A stretch of 64,000 nt of DNA from Spirabiliibacterium mucosae (GCF_014884965.1 NZ_JABTBO010000002.1:1-64000); one strand, 5' to 3'; counted from the stretch's first letter, positions 19,389 to 29,004 are shown. Notes: generated from the sequence alone by a model not told the origin. A program made the numbers and translations.

Positions 19389-21995
19389 TTAGTTCAAGGC
19401 TTTTTCGATTTTTTCATACAAATCGTTGGAGAGGTTGTCAATTTTCTCCAAGCGTTCTAGGCCGCGGCGCATCAAGGTTTGGCGCTGGTTATCGTAGCGG
19501 CGCAGGCGAATTAATGGCTCAATCAAACGTGAGGCCACCTGCGGGTTGCTCTTATTCAAGCGAATCAGCACATCCACCAAGAAGCGGTAGCCCGAGCCGT
19601 CCACGGTGTGGAAGGCGTTTGGATTTTGCCCACAGAAGCTGCCCACCAAGCTACGCACGCGGTTTGGATTGGTGAACTCAAAGCTTGGGTGATCCATCAG
19701 CTTGATCACCAATTGCAGCACGTCCGCATCTGGGCGAGTGGCTTGCAGCATGAACCATTTGTCCATCACCAAACCGTCGTGCGCCCATTTTTGCTCAAAG
19801 TCTGCCAACAATTTGTCGCGGCAGGCCAGCTGATTGGCACAGGCACAGCTCAACGCCGCCAAGGTGTCAGTCATGTTGTCCGCTTGAGTGTAATGGGTGT
19901 GCACCAAAGCATTGCCAAAATCGGTCGCGGCGAGGAAGCTCAAGCAACAATTGCGCAAGCTGCGCAGGGCGATGTCGCGCTGCTCAACACGGTAGCTTGG
20001 CAAATCAATTTGGTGATAAATACGAAGTGCGGTCGCCTTCAGGTGTTCGGCGATGGTTTTGAACATAAAGCCGCGCACATGGTGAATCCCTTGCGGGTCG
20101 ATCACTTTAAACTGCTCAGCAAATTCGGTTTCTTTCGGCAAGCTAAGGATAAGTGCGGTCAGCTCGAGGTCGTCTTCATAGTGCTCCAATACGTGTTGGA
20201 ATGCGTTGAGTAATTCGTTTGACAGGCTCAGCGCCTGCCCTTGGCGCAGGCGCTCAAGGTTGGCTTGCATTTCACGGTTGAGCAGCGTTTGCGCCGCATC
20301 CCAGCGGACAAAATCATCTTGCGCGTGGGAAAGCAACGTCAACAGCTGCTCGGTGGTGTATGGGTAATCCAGTTTCACGGGCGCAGAAAATTCACACAGC
20401 AGCGCAGGAACCGGCTTTTCAAGCAAGCCGTGGAACTCAAAGGTTTGCTCATATTGGGTCACATCGAGCACATCGCGCTGGGCACCGTTGGCGTTTTCAA
20501 GGCGCAGCGCTTTACCTTGCTTGTCATACAGCGCGACTTTGAGTGGGATATGCAAATTGATTTTATCGAGCTGATCGTGGGTCGCTGGCGTCACTTGGCT
20601 GACATACAAGCGATAAACGCCATCGCGCGCGTCAAATTCATCGCGCACGGTCAATTCAGGCGTGCCCGATTGGCTGTACCAACGGCGGAAAATGGCCAAA
20701 TCTATGCCACTGGCCTCTTCCATCGCTTGCACAAAATCATCACAGGTGGCGGCTTTGCCGTCGTTGGCGGCAATGTAGCGCTGCATGCCTTGTTGGAAGC
20801 GCTCCTCACCGAGCAAGGTGTGCAGCATGCGGATCACCTCCGCGCCTTTTTCATACACCGTGACGGTGTAGAAGTTGTTCATTTCAATCACCTTTTCAGG
20901 GCGGATTGGGTGCGCCATCGGGCCGGCGTCTTCGGCGAACTGCACGCTGCGCAAAAAGCGCACGTTGTTGATGCGATTGACCGAGCGCGAGCCGGTATCT
21001 GATGAAAACTCTTGGTCACGAAAGACCGTCAAGCCCTCTTTCAGGCTGAGTTGGAACCAATCGCGGCAGGTCACGCGGTTGCCTGTCCAGTTGTGGAAAT
21101 ATTCGTGCGCAATCACGCGTTCCACATCGAGGTAATCGTTGTCGGTGGCCGTGGCGGGGTTGGCCAGCACAAATTTGGAGTTGAAAATATTCAAGCCTTT
21201 GTTTTCCATCGCGCCCATGTTGAAGAAATCCACCGCCACGATCATGTAAATGTCGAGATCGTACTCCAGCCCAAAACGCTCTTCGTCCCAACGCATGGAT
21301 TTTTTCAAGCTCTGCATCGCCCAGTGAGCACGCTCAAGGTTGCCTTTGTCGACATAAATTTCAAGCGCCACTTCTCGCCCGCTTTTTGTGTTGAAGCTGT
21401 CGGATAACAAGTCAAAATCCCCGGCCACCAAGGCAAATAGATAGCTTGGTTTTGGGAATGGATCTTGCCATTGCACCCAGTGGTTGTCGCCCGCCTCGCC
21501 GCTAGCAATGCGGTTGCCGTTGGAGAGCAAAAACGGATATTGCGCTTTGTTGGCGGTGATTTTGGTAGTGTAGCGCGCCAGCACATCGGGGCGGTCTAAC
21601 ATATAGGTGATTTGGCGAAAGCCCTCAGCCTCGCATTGGGTGCAAAATGCTTTGCCTGATTGATAAAGCCCTTGAAGTGAGGTGTTGTTGGCCGGCTGCA
21701 AAATAGTGGTGATTTCAAGCTCAAAGGCACTGGCGTCAATGCCGTTTAAATCCAAGGTGAGCGATTGGCTGTCTTGGCTGTAGGCTGTGAACGGCTTGCC
21801 GTTGAGTTTGATATCCGCAAATTGAAAGCTGTGACCGTCAAGACGCAACGTGCTTGCCTGCGGGTTCATGCGCTTGACCGCACTTTTGCTCACCACCGTA
21901 GTGTGCTGCGGGTCAAGGGTGAAATCCAAATCAATGTCGGTGATGGTGAAATCGACGGGTTTATAGTCTTTGCGGTATTTTGCTTTCGGCTGCAT
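19389..21995 (-). CDS. pepN: Aminopeptidase N
   Basis: An 868-residue M1-family zinc metallopeptidase. The exopeptidase motif MGAMENKGLN (about residues 258-267) is followed by the zinc site HEYFHNWTGNRVTC, with the third ligand Glu in SLKEGLTVF. It is the main cytosolic broad-specificity aminopeptidase. The ATG at 21995 is chosen because GGAG lies 6 bases before it and the protein then starts MQPKAKYRKDY as in the family; an upstream extension of 23 codons is not family-like. Confidence 0.96.
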   Translation of the reverse strand: MQPKAKYRKDYKPVDFTITDIDLDFTLDPQHTTVVSKSAVKRMNPQASTLRLDGHSFQFADIKLNGKPFTAYSQDSQSLTLDLNGIDASAFELEITTILQPANNTSLQGLYQSGKAFCTQCEAEGFRQITYMLDRPDVLARYTTKITANKAQYPFLLSNGNRIASGEAGDNHWVQWQDPFPKPSYLFALVAGDFDLLSDSFNTKSGREVALEIYVDKGNLERAHWAMQSLKKSMRWDEERFGLEYDLDIYMIVAVDFFNMGAMENKGLNIFNSKFVLANPATATDNDYLDVERVIAHEYFHNWTGNRVTCRDWFQLSLKEGLTVFRDQEFSSDTGSRSVNRINNVRFLRSVQFAEDAGPMAHPIRPEKVIEMNNFYTVTVYEKGAEVIRMLHTLLGEERFQQGMQRYIAANDGKAATCDDFVQAMEEASGIDLAIFRRWYSQSGTPELTVRDEFDARDGVYRLYVSQVTPATHDQLDKINLHIPLKVALYDKQGKALRLENANGAQRDVLDVTQYEQTFEFHGLLEKPVPALLCEFSAPVKLDYPYTTEQLLTLLSHAQDDFVRWDAAQTLLNREMQANLERLRQGQALSLSNELLNAFQHVLEHYEDDLELTALILSLPKETEFAEQFKVIDPQGIHHVRGFMFKTIAEHLKATALRIYHQIDLPSYRVEQRDIALRSLRNCCLSFLAATDFGNALVHTHYTQADNMTDTLAALSCACANQLACRDKLLADFEQKWAHDGLVMDKWFMLQATRPDADVLQLVIKLMDHPSFEFTNPNRVRSLVGSFCGQNPNAFHTVDGSGYRFLVDVLIRLNKSNPQVASRLIEPLIRLRRYDNQRQTLMRRGLERLEKIDNLSNDLYEKIEKALN

Positions 21996-22102
21996 GGGTG
22001 CTCCAAATGAATGAATAACTATTGGGGCGTAAGCATAGAATTTTAGACGCCAAGTTGCAATCATATTAGCCTATCATTGCAAAAAATTTTCCGCCCTCAG
22101 GG

Positions 22103-22130
22103 TTAAATTCTGCGCAATTCGTGCTATTCT
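22103..22130 (+). promoter_or_regulatory. Probable promoter for purEK
   Basis: TTAAAT and an extended -10 (TGCTATTCT, hexamer 22125-22130) are separated by 16 bases and lie about 40 bases before the purE ATG. A GCAAA...TTTTC dyad near 22078 faintly resembles a PurR operator but has the wrong spacing. Confidence 0.45.
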
Positions 22131-22170
22131 AACGCCACTTTGTGCACAACTTTTTTGCAAGGAGCTTGCT

Positions 22171-22668
22171 ATGCCCAACTGCCCTGTTGCCATTGTTATG
22201 GGGTCAAAAAGTGACTGGCCAACCATGCGGGAAGCCGCTGAAATGCTTGACCGTTTAAATGTCCCTTATCATGTCGAAATTGTCTCCGCGCACCGCACGC
22301 CGGATAAACTCTTCACCTTCGCAGAGCAAGCGAAACAAAATGGCTTTCATGTCATCATCGCAGGTGCGGGTGGCGCGGCGCACTTGCCTGGCATGCTGGC
22401 GGCCAAAACCTTGGTGCCTGTGTTGGGCGTGCCCGTGAAAAGCTCGATGCTCAGCGGGGTCGACAGCCTCTATTCCATCGTGCAAATGCCACGCGGGATC
22501 CCCGTCGGCACGCTGGCGATCGGCGGCGCTGGTGCCGCCAATGCTGGGCTATTAGCCGCGCAGATCCTAGCCAATCACGACAGTGAGCTTGCCGAGCGCT
22601 TAAGCGCGTTTCGCACCAGCCAAACCGAGCAGGTGCTCAACCACCCAGACCCACGGGAGGAAGCGTGA
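22171..22668 (+). CDS. purE: 5-(carboxyamino)imidazole ribonucleotide mutase, PurE class I
   Basis: A 165-residue enzyme that converts N5-CAIR to CAIR in purine synthesis. The signature [10 protein letters not shown] (residues 10-19) and SAHRTPD (about residues 43-49) hold the catalytic Asp and His. It forms a typical purEK pair: its TGA overlaps the purK ATG in TGATG, with a GGGAGG ribosome site inside its own 3' end, so the two are translationally coupled. Confidence 0.97.
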   Translation: MPNCPVAIVMGSKSDWPTMREAAEMLDRLNVPYHVEIVSAHRTPDKLFTFAEQAKQNGFHVIIAGAGGAAHLPGMLAAKTLVPVLGVPVKSSMLSGVDSLYSIVQMPRGIPVGTLAIGGAGAANAGLLAAQILANHDSELAERLSAFRTSQTEQVLNHPDPREEA

Positions 22669-23753
22669 TGCCAAGCGCACTGTACCCACCCATTTTTGTG
22701 CTCGGCAACGGCCAACTCGGCCGTATGTTGCGCTACGCAGGCGCACCGCTGGACATTGATGTCCGCCCGCTGGGGTTTGACGAACCGCACTTTGACATTC
22801 CACAAAGTGCGATCGTGACTGCTGAAATTGAGCGCTGGCCGCACACCGCCTTGACCGACGCACTGAGCGCACACCCGCACTTTGCCAACAAAGACGTTTT
22901 CGCCCGCCTAGCCGATCGCTTAACCCAAAAGCAACTGCTTGATGAGCTCGGCATTGCCACCTCGCCGTGGTGCGTGCTTGAAAGCCAAGCGGAACTCACT
23001 GAGGCGTTTGATAATATTGGTGAAAAACTGGTGGTTAAACGCCGCACCGGTGGCTACGACGGCCGCGGACAGTGGATTGTCAACGCTGATAACCGCGCGC
23101 AGATCAGCGATGAGCTGCTCGGTGAAGTGATTGCGGAGCAATTTATCCCCTTTGATTATGAAATTTCGCTGGTCGGCGCGCGCTTTCGGGATGGCTCAAT
23201 GCGTTTTTACCCCATCACGCGCAATTTGCAACAAGAAGGCATTTTGCGCTACAGCGTGGTGCATTGCGAGCAACCGCACTTAAGCACACTACAAGCCCAA
23301 GCGGAGAAAATGCTCGCCCCGATTTTGACCGCACTGGAGTATGTTGGCGTGATGGCGATGGAGTGTTTTGTCATCGGCGAGCAATTGCTGGTCAACGAGC
23401 TCGCACCTCGAGTGCACAACAGCGGGCACTGGACACAGCTAGGCGCGAATATCAGCCAATTTGAGTTGCATTTGCGCGCGCTGCTTGATTTGCCAACGCC
23501 AGCCCTTGCGTTGACGATGCCCAGTGTGATGGTCAACCTCATTGGCAGCGAGCACAACGCCGAGTGGCTGCGTGTGCCGCACAGTCAGCTGCATTGGTAC
23601 GGCAAAGCGGTGCGCCCAGGGCGTAAACTGGGGCACATTAACATTGCTCACCCAGATAAAAGTGCGGTCATCACCGCACTTGAGGCGCTCTCACCGCTGC
23701 TGGAGGCGAATTATCAATCGGGCCTCGCGTGGGCGATTGAAAATTTGCGATAA
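22668..23753 (+). CDS. purK: 5-(carboxyamino)imidazole ribonucleotide synthase
   Basis: A 361-residue ATP-grasp ligase that makes N5-CAIR from AIR, bicarbonate and ATP, the substrate of PurE. The N-terminal segment VLGNGQLGRMLRYAG is the family signature, and KRRTGGYDGRGQW and NELAPRVHNSGHWT are ATP-grasp motifs. A GTG one codon earlier is an alternative start. The gene is rich in USS copies (around 22786, 23272 and 23659). Confidence 0.95.
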   Translation: MPSALYPPIFVLGNGQLGRMLRYAGAPLDIDVRPLGFDEPHFDIPQSAIVTAEIERWPHTALTDALSAHPHFANKDVFARLADRLTQKQLLDELGIATSPWCVLESQAELTEAFDNIGEKLVVKRRTGGYDGRGQWIVNADNRAQISDELLGEVIAEQFIPFDYEISLVGARFRDGSMRFYPITRNLQQEGILRYSVVHCEQPHLSTLQAQAEKMLAPILTALEYVGVMAMECFVIGEQLLVNELAPRVHNSGHWTQLGANISQFELHLRALLDLPTPALALTMPSVMVNLIGSEHNAEWLRVPHSQLHWYGKAVRPGRKLGHINIAHPDKSAVITALEALSPLLEANYQSGLAWAIENLR

Positions 23754-23840
23754 AATGGCGCCGATGAGTTGTCATTTGCGCGCAAAATGCGTATAAAAGA
23801 AGCTTACAACATCATACAACACAAAAAGGAAGCATTATGT

Positions 23841-25028
23841 TTGAAAAAAATTGAAGCCGCGCCTGCGGATCCGATTTTAGGCCTAGGCGAGGCGTTTAAA
23901 GCCGAAACACGCAGCCCAAAAGTGAACCTTGGCATCGGCGTGTATAAAGACGCCCACGGGCAAACCCCGATTGTCAAAGCGGTGAAAGAGGCCGAGCGCC
24001 GCCTGCTTGAAAGTGAAGAAACGAAAAATTACCTCACTATCGATGGCATCCCAGCCTACAACCAACTCACGCAGGAGCTGCTCTTTGGTGAAGGGGCTGA
24101 GATTGTGGCGCAAAAACGCGCTAAAACCGCGCAAAGCTTAGGCGGCACAGGTGCGCTGCGGGTGGCGGCAGAATTTATTAAACGCCAAACCAGCGCACAA
24201 AATGTGTGGATCAGCTCGCCAACGTGGCCAAACCACAATGCGATCTTCAACGCCGTGGGCATGACCATTCGCCAATACCGCTACTACGATGAAAACACCC
24301 ATGGCCTGGATTGGGAGAATATGCTCGCCGATCTCAGCAACGCTAGCGAAGGCGACGTGGTGCTGCTCCACGGCTGCTGCCACAACCCAACCGGGATTGA
24401 CCCAACCCCTGAGCAATGGCAACAATTAGCCGATCTTTCAGCCAAAAATGGCTGGTTACCGCTGTTTGACTTCGCCTATCAAGGCCTGGCCAACGGCATT
24501 GAAGAAGACGCTTTTGGCTTGCGCACCTTTGCGCAAAACCACAAAGAATTGCTTGTGGCGAGCTCTTATTCGAAAAACTTTGGGCTGTATAACGAGCGTG
24601 TGGGCGCCTTCACGTTAGTCGCAGCGGATCAGGCCACAGCAGAAAAAGCCTTCAGCCAAGTGAAAACCATTATCCGCACCCTTTATTCCAACCCGTCATC
24701 CCACGGTGCCAACGCGGTGGCGATTGTGCTCGGTGACGCGCAATTGAAAGCGCAATGGCTAGATGAACTGAGCCAAATGCGCAACCGCATCAAGCAAATG
24801 CGCGGCAAATTGGTGGAACTGCTCAAAGAGTACGGCGCGCAACAAAACTTTGCGTTCATCAATGAGCAAAACGGCATGTTCTCCTTCAGCGGCCTCACGC
24901 CAGAGCAGGTGGATCGCTTGAAAGAGGAATTTGCCATCTACATCGTGCGCTCAGGGCGCATCAACGTGGCGGGTATCACCGACGACAACATTGACTATTT
25001 GTGCAAAGCTATCGTCAACGTGCTGTAA
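23841..25028 (+). CDS. aspC: Aspartate aminotransferase; start region shifted by one base
   Basis: A 395-residue PLP enzyme that interconverts aspartate and oxaloacetate with glutamate and 2-oxoglutarate. Typical features are [17 protein letters not shown] and the PLP-lysine segment [16 protein letters not shown]. The expected start is the ATG at 23837 (MFEK), with AAGGA well placed, but the run of seven A at 23844-23850 puts that ATG out of frame (MFEKN then stop). With six A the protein would read [12 protein letters not shown]. As written only a TTG at 23841 keeps the frame (MKKIEAAP). Either the run is miscounted or the gene uses a poor start. Confidence 0.9.
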   Translation: MKKIEAAPADPILGLGEAFKAETRSPKVNLGIGVYKDAHGQTPIVKAVKEAERRLLESEETKNYLTIDGIPAYNQLTQELLFGEGAEIVAQKRAKTAQSLGGTGALRVAAEFIKRQTSAQNVWISSPTWPNHNAIFNAVGMTIRQYRYYDENTHGLDWENMLADLSNASEGDVVLLHGCCHNPTGIDPTPEQWQQLADLSAKNGWLPLFDFAYQGLANGIEEDAFGLRTFAQNHKELLVASSYSKNFGLYNERVGAFTLVAADQATAEKAFSQVKTIIRTLYSNPSSHGANAVAIVLGDAQLKAQWLDELSQMRNRIKQMRGKLVELLKEYGAQQNFAFINEQNGMFSFSGLTPEQVDRLKEEFAIYIVRSGRINVAGITDDNIDYLCKAIVNVL

Positions 25029-25036
25029 TTGAATGA

Positions 25037-25062
25037 AAGAGCGCCTTGTGCGCTCTTTTTTT
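25037..25062 (+). terminator. Intrinsic terminator after aspC
   Basis: The arms AAAGAGCGC and GCGCTCTTT flank a 5-base loop and continue into T residues, immediately after the aspC stop codon. Confidence 0.88.
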
Positions 25063-25081
25063 GCCTATTTTTGGGGGTGTT

Positions 25082-26527
25082 ATGCTAATTCTTACGCTGT
25101 TGCACATTGCGCTGGTTTTTACCTTTACCCTGCGCATCTTGCTGCGCGACGACCTTGAGCCGAGCACGCGGCTGGCGTGGTTTGTGGTGCTGGTGATTGT
25201 GCCTTATATCGGCACCGCACTTTACCTTTTCTTTGGTGAAAACAACATCGGTCGGCGTTTTAGCACAGAGTATCGCACCCTTTTTAGCCAACTGCGCGAG
25301 CACTACCCCGCACTTATCAGCCACCAACGCCAAAGCGAGCGCGATATCCTTGAGCCCTACCGCCCCGCGTTTGCCTATGCTGCCTCAATTAACGGCTTTC
25401 ACACCTTAACCGGCAATCACGCCGAACTGATGGCCGATGCCCACAGCGCGCGCGAGCGCCTTGCGCAAGACATTTTAAACGCCCAGCACAGTGTGGATAT
25501 TCTCTATTACATTTGGCTCGACGACACCACTGGCCAGCGTGTGGCAGATGCAGTGGTAGCATGCGCCCAGCGCGGGGTGAAATGCCGCGTGATGGTAGAC
25601 GGCCTTGGCTCGCGACTGTTTGTGCGTTCTCGTCATTGGCAAAAAATGCGCGAAGCTGGCGCTGAGCTGGCGGTGGCGTTGCCGATTAATCATCCGCTGA
25701 AAACCATCATCACCAGCCGGCTGGATTTGCGCAATCACCGCAAAATCACGCTAATCGACGGGCAAATTCTCTATTGTGGCAGCCAAAATTGCGCCGATCC
25801 TGAATTTCGGATCAAGGCAAAATTTGCCCCGTGGGTGGATATTTTGCTGCGCTTTGAAGACGATGTGGTCAAGCAGATGCAGCTGTTGTTTGAAAGCGAT
25901 TGGCTGGCAGCGCGCGGTGAGGCGTTCACACCGCCGAGCCACACAGTGCCTGTTGAGCCATCACGCGCGCCTGACAGCGGCTTCCCAGCGCAGGTGATTG
26001 GCGACGGCCCAACCGAGCGCCACAACTCCAGCCCGCAGCTGTTTTCAACGCTGTTTAACTGTGCGCGAACACAGATTGTGCTCTCCACGCCCTATTTTGT
26101 GCCTGATACCATGACAATTGAAAGCCTGTGTGCCGCGGCATTGCGCGGGGTCGATGTCACGCTGATTTTCCCACGGCGCAATGACTCGTGGGTGGTTTCA
26201 GCCGCCAGTCGCAGCCACTACAAACGCTTGCTGCAATCAGGCGTGCGGATTTTTGAATTCCAAGGTGGGCTGCTGCATGCCAAAACGTTGACGATCGACA
26301 CGCTTGTCAGCCTGATTGGCTCGACCAATTTGGATATGCGCAGTTTTAATTTGAATTATGAAAACAACATTTTGCTGCAAGATGCCGCCACCAGCGAGGC
26401 GATTTTTGAACGCCAGCAGGCCTATTTACAAAGTGCGGTTGAAGTGCGGCTAGAAGATGTGGCGGCGTGGCCGTTTTATCGCCGCATCTGGCAAAATGTT
26501 ATCGCCACCGTCAGCCCCGTGCTGTGA
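25082..26527 (+). CDS. clsA: Cardiolipin synthase (phospholipase D family)
   Basis: A 481-residue membrane enzyme that condenses two phosphatidylglycerols to cardiolipin and glycerol. Two N-terminal membrane helices (about residues 2-20 and 34-54) precede two HKD catalytic motifs: NHRKITLIDG (about residue 220) and LHAKTLTID (about residue 397), each followed by GSxN (GSQN, GSTN). The ATG at 25082 opens directly with the first helix; a 12-codon extension reaches back into the aspC terminator and is rejected. It converges on moaE with only 8 bases between. Confidence 0.93.
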   Translation: MLILTLLHIALVFTFTLRILLRDDLEPSTRLAWFVVLVIVPYIGTALYLFFGENNIGRRFSTEYRTLFSQLREHYPALISHQRQSERDILEPYRPAFAYAASINGFHTLTGNHAELMADAHSARERLAQDILNAQHSVDILYYIWLDDTTGQRVADAVVACAQRGVKCRVMVDGLGSRLFVRSRHWQKMREAGAELAVALPINHPLKTIITSRLDLRNHRKITLIDGQILYCGSQNCADPEFRIKAKFAPWVDILLRFEDDVVKQMQLLFESDWLAARGEAFTPPSHTVPVEPSRAPDSGFPAQVIGDGPTERHNSSPQLFSTLFNCARTQIVLSTPYFVPDTMTIESLCAAALRGVDVTLIFPRRNDSWVVSAASRSHYKRLLQSGVRIFEFQGGLLHAKTLTIDTLVSLIGSTNLDMRSFNLNYENNILLQDAATSEAIFERQQAYLQSAVEVRLEDVAAWPFYRRIWQNVIATVSPVL

Positions 26528-26535
26528 CCGCACTT

Positions 26536-26994
26536 TTACTTTTGCCAACGTTCAGCGCTGTGTTGGTCGCAATCGCGCGCTTCAATCCAGCGCTCGCCAT
26601 GTGAGGTTTGCTCTTTTTTCCAAAACGGCGCGCGGGTTTTGAGGTAATCCATTATAAATTCATTGGCTTGATAGGCACTGCCACGGTGGGCGCAACTCAC
26701 CCCCACCAGCACAATTTCATCGCCCGTGGCCAATGTGCCCACGCGGTGGATGACACTAACGCGATCCAGCGCCCAGCGCTGGCAGGCCAGCTCGACAATC
26801 TCACGCAGTGCCTTTTCTGTCATGCCGGGGTAATGCTCAAGGGTGAGGGTTTGCACATCGTCACCGAGGTTCATTTCGCGCACTTTGCCGACAAACATCA
26901 CCACCGCACCACTTTTTGGCAAGGCCGAAAGCCAGCGGTAAACCGCACTTTGGTCAAACTCCGATTGTTGCACGCCAATCTGAATGTCGGTCAT
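26536..26994 (-). CDS. moaE: Molybdopterin synthase large subunit
   Basis: A 152-residue subunit that holds the active site where two sulfurs from MoaD are transferred to precursor Z. The segments VGKVREMNLGDDV (about residues 36-48), LEHYPGMTEKAL and HRVGTLATGDEIVLVGV, and the late Lys-rich TRAPFWKKE loop, match the family. It begins one base after the moaD stop codon and is the last gene of moaACDE. Confidence 0.96.
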   Translation of the reverse strand: MTDIQIGVQQSEFDQSAVYRWLSALPKSGAVVMFVGKVREMNLGDDVQTLTLEHYPGMTEKALREIVELACQRWALDRVSVIHRVGTLATGDEIVLVGVSCAHRGSAYQANEFIMDYLKTRAPFWKKEQTSHGERWIEARDCDQHSAERWQK

Positions 26995-27240
26995 TTAGCC
27001 CCCTGTCACCGGCGGGAAAAAGGCCACCTCATCGCCGTCGGCAATTGGGCTTTCCAGCTCGCGCAGTTCTTGGTTAATCGCCACCAGCAATTTGCCCTTT
27101 TCCAGCGCTAGCGCCCATTTTGGGCCGTTGTCGCTCAGTGCTTGGCGCAGCTGCTCGGCGGTGTCAAAAGTGCGGTCAAGCGTGAGTTCATCAGTGCCGA
27201 CCAGCTCACGCACTTGGGCAAAAAATTTCACTGTGATCAT
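26995..27240 (-). CDS. moaD: Molybdopterin synthase small subunit (sulfur carrier)
   Basis: An 81-residue ubiquitin-like protein ending in the required Gly-Gly (PPVTGG). The C-terminal glycine is adenylated and thiocarboxylated to donate sulfur to molybdopterin. Its start overlaps the end of moaC by 4 bases, and its stop touches moaE, so the three are translationally coupled. Confidence 0.96.
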   Translation of the reverse strand: MITVKFFAQVRELVGTDELTLDRTFDTAEQLRQALSDNGPKWALALEKGKLLVAINQELRELESPIADGDEVAFFPPVTGG

Positions 27241-27716
27241 GCGCCCGCCTTAAATTCGCCCGACTTGCCGCCAGATTTGCTCAGCAACCGCACGTGTTCG
27301 ATCACCATGTCTTTTTGCACGGCTTTGCACATGTCATAAATGGTCAAGGCGGCCACACTGGCGGCGGTCAGCGCTTCCATTTCCACGCCCGTTTTGCCAC
27401 GCAAGCGGCAAAGGCTTTCAATCCGCACTTGGTTACGCTCCACAATCGGCTCAAGGCGCACTTCAACTTTGGTGAGCAGCAATGGATGACACAGCGGGAT
27501 CAGTTCCCATGTGCGCTTGGCGGCTTGAATGCCCGCAATGCGCGCAGTGGCGAACACATCGCCTTTGTGATGCTCGCCGTTGATGATCATGGACAGGGTT
27601 TGTTGTGACATTGTCACAAGTGCTTCAGCCCTTGCCTCACGGGCTGTTTCAAGTTTGTCACCAACGTCAACCATATTGGCCTCGCCGTTGGCATTAATGT
27701 GGGTAAATGTTGTCAT
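27237..27716 (-). CDS. moaC: Cyclic pyranopterin monophosphate synthase
   Basis: A 159-residue enzyme that with MoaA makes cPMP from GTP. Conserved segments include [18 protein letters not shown] at the N-terminus, [12 protein letters not shown] (about residues 74-85) and [11 protein letters not shown] with the TIYDMCKA active-site region. The gene follows moaA by 12 bases. No moaB homologue lies between, unlike E. coli. Confidence 0.97.
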   Translation of the reverse strand: MTTFTHINANGEANMVDVGDKLETAREARAEALVTMSQQTLSMIINGEHHKGDVFATARIAGIQAAKRTWELIPLCHPLLLTKVEVRLEPIVERNQVRIESLCRLRGKTGVEMEALTAASVAALTIYDMCKAVQKDMVIEHVRLLSKSGGKSGEFKAGA

Positions 27717-27728
27717 AAAAACCTTAAA

Positions 27729-28739
27729 TCAGCCACCAATTGAGGCGAGATGCGCGCGCACGCCGCTGTCGCCTTGGTGTAAATAATGATGTTCTCGCTT
27801 GCTGCCGAGCGCTTGTTGCAAGCGCAATTTCAGCTGAGCTTGTTGGCTGTCAGCTTGCAGCAAATCACGCAGGTCAATGCCCTCTTCACCAAACAAGCAC
27901 AAATGCAGCTGCCCTTTGGCTGACACGCGCAGGCGGTTGCAATCGGCGCAGAAGTTTTTGGCATACGGCATAATCAAGCCAATGCTGCCGACATAATCGG
28001 GGTGGGTGAACACTTTGGCCGGCCCGTCGGTGAGCGCTCGCTGTTGCAGCTGCCAGCCGTTTTGCTGGAGCTTTTGCATCAACACCGCGCCTGAGAGGTG
28101 ATATTGCGAGAAGAAGTGGTCCATCTCGCCGGTTTGCATCAATTCAATAAAACGCATTTGAATCGGCTTGTCTTTCACCCAGCGCAAAAAGGCGTTGAAA
28201 TCGCGCTCATTGAGCCCTTTCATCAGCACCGAGTTGACCTTGATTTGCGAATAACCCACCTCCAGCGCACGCTCAATGCCCGCCATCACTTGGTGGAATA
28301 AATTTTCCCCCGTGATTTGATGAAACAGTTTCGGGTCAAGGCTATCCACGCTCACATTGATGGCATCAAGGCCAGCTGCACGCCACTCATGCACTGATTT
28401 GGCCATGCGGTAGCCGTTGGTGGTCAGTGCGATGGTGTCAATCGCCGCGTTTTGGCGCACGGTGTCGATAATCGCGGTGAAATCCTTGCGCAGGGTTGGC
28501 TCGCCGCCGGTCAACCGCACTTTGCGGGTGCCAAGCTCGGCGAAGCCATTGATCACGCGGCGGATTTCATCCACGCGCAAAAACGGCGTGCGCGACGCAC
28601 TTGGCTTGTAACCGTCGGGCAAGCAGTAGTTGCACTTAAAATTACACACATCGGTAATTGAAAGCCGCAGATAGTGATATTGCCGTGCATATCGGTCAAC
28701 GAGCGTGCCGCCGACATCACGGATAGGGATTTGTTGCAT
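27729..28739 (-). CDS. moaA: GTP 3',8-cyclase, radical SAM
   Basis: A 336-residue radical-SAM enzyme that starts molybdenum cofactor synthesis from GTP. The first 4Fe-4S cluster motif is CNFKCNYC (about residues 31-38), LTGGEPTLR follows, and the C-terminal cluster has CADCNRLRVSAKGQLHLCLF. The ATG at 28739 is chosen because upstream in-frame codons lie inside the Moco riboswitch. It heads moaACDE. Confidence 0.96.
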   Translation of the reverse strand: MQQIPIRDVGGTLVDRYARQYHYLRLSITDVCNFKCNYCLPDGYKPSASRTPFLRVDEIRRVINGFAELGTRKVRLTGGEPTLRKDFTAIIDTVRQNAAIDTIALTTNGYRMAKSVHEWRAAGLDAINVSVDSLDPKLFHQITGENLFHQVMAGIERALEVGYSQIKVNSVLMKGLNERDFNAFLRWVKDKPIQMRFIELMQTGEMDHFFSQYHLSGAVLMQKLQQNGWQLQQRALTDGPAKVFTHPDYVGSIGLIMPYAKNFCADCNRLRVSAKGQLHLCLFGEEGIDLRDLLQADSQQAQLKLRLQQALGSKREHHYLHQGDSGVRAHLASIGG

Positions 28740-28749
28740 TAAACACCTT

Positions 28750-28858
28750 TCTAAACACGAGCGGACAGGCCGTTTCCAGCGTATCCGGCGTAGCAAAATT
28801 GCTAACAGGCTGGCAGCCGTATTTTTCAACGTAGGCTGCTGAGCTCGGAGAATGCTTT
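28750..28858 (-). ncRNA. Molybdenum cofactor (Moco) riboswitch in the moaA leader
   Basis: The minus-strand leader between the promoter and moaA carries conserved Moco-motif segments in order: CTCCGAGC, CAGCCTACG, GGCTGCCAGCC, then CGCCGGATACGCTGGAAACG and GGCCTGTCCGCTC. CAGCC/GGCTG and GCCGG-type stems can pair. These blocks and the position before moaA match the RNA described upstream of moaA operons in gammaproteobacteria, where it lowers expression when cofactor is plentiful. The exact 3' boundary is approximate. Confidence 0.85.
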
Positions 28859-28864
28859 TGATTC

Positions 28865-28893
28865 ATTCTAAAGTGTTGTTCTGGCATACGCAA
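28865..28893 (-). promoter_or_regulatory. Promoter of moaACDE
   Basis: On the minus strand TTGCGT (28888-28893) and TAGAAT (28865-28870) are 17 bases apart, placing the transcript start at about 28858, just at the 5' edge of the riboswitch. The -35 box lies in one arm of an ATACGC/GCGTAT inverted repeat (28886-28910) that could be an operator. Confidence 0.7.
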
Positions 28894-28941
28894 TCCCTAA
28901 TTAGGCGTATCGCTTAAGATGCGCGCAACAAGCCCCCTCAA

Positions 28942-28961
28942 AATGTGAGTGAGCACACAGA
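28942..28961. promoter_or_regulatory. CRP-like site between moaA and ybhK
   Basis: AAATGTGA then six bases then ACACA resembles TGTGA-N6-TCACA with one mismatch in the second half-site. It is centred about 25 bases upstream of the ybhK -35 and upstream of the moaA promoter. Functional status is inferred only. Confidence 0.35.
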
Positions 28962-28975
28962 TTTCACCACCGCTA

Positions 28976-29004
28976 CTGACAAGCCTGGGTAATTTGATTA
29001 GAAT
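28976..29004 (+). promoter_or_regulatory. Promoter of ybhK
   Basis: CTGACA and TAGAAT (28999-29004) are separated by 17 bases, 29 bases before the ybhK ATG. Confidence 0.65.

Noticed and set aside
20241-21002. 253-codon plus-strand open frame inside pepN
   Set aside because: It lies antisense to conserved pepN coding sequence including the zinc site, has no ribosome site and no family features; it is a shadow frame typical of G+C-rich third positions.
22072-22095. Possible PurR operator before purE
   Set aside because: GCAAAAAATTTTCC has the half-sites one base too far apart compared with the PurR consensus, so it is mentioned only in passing.
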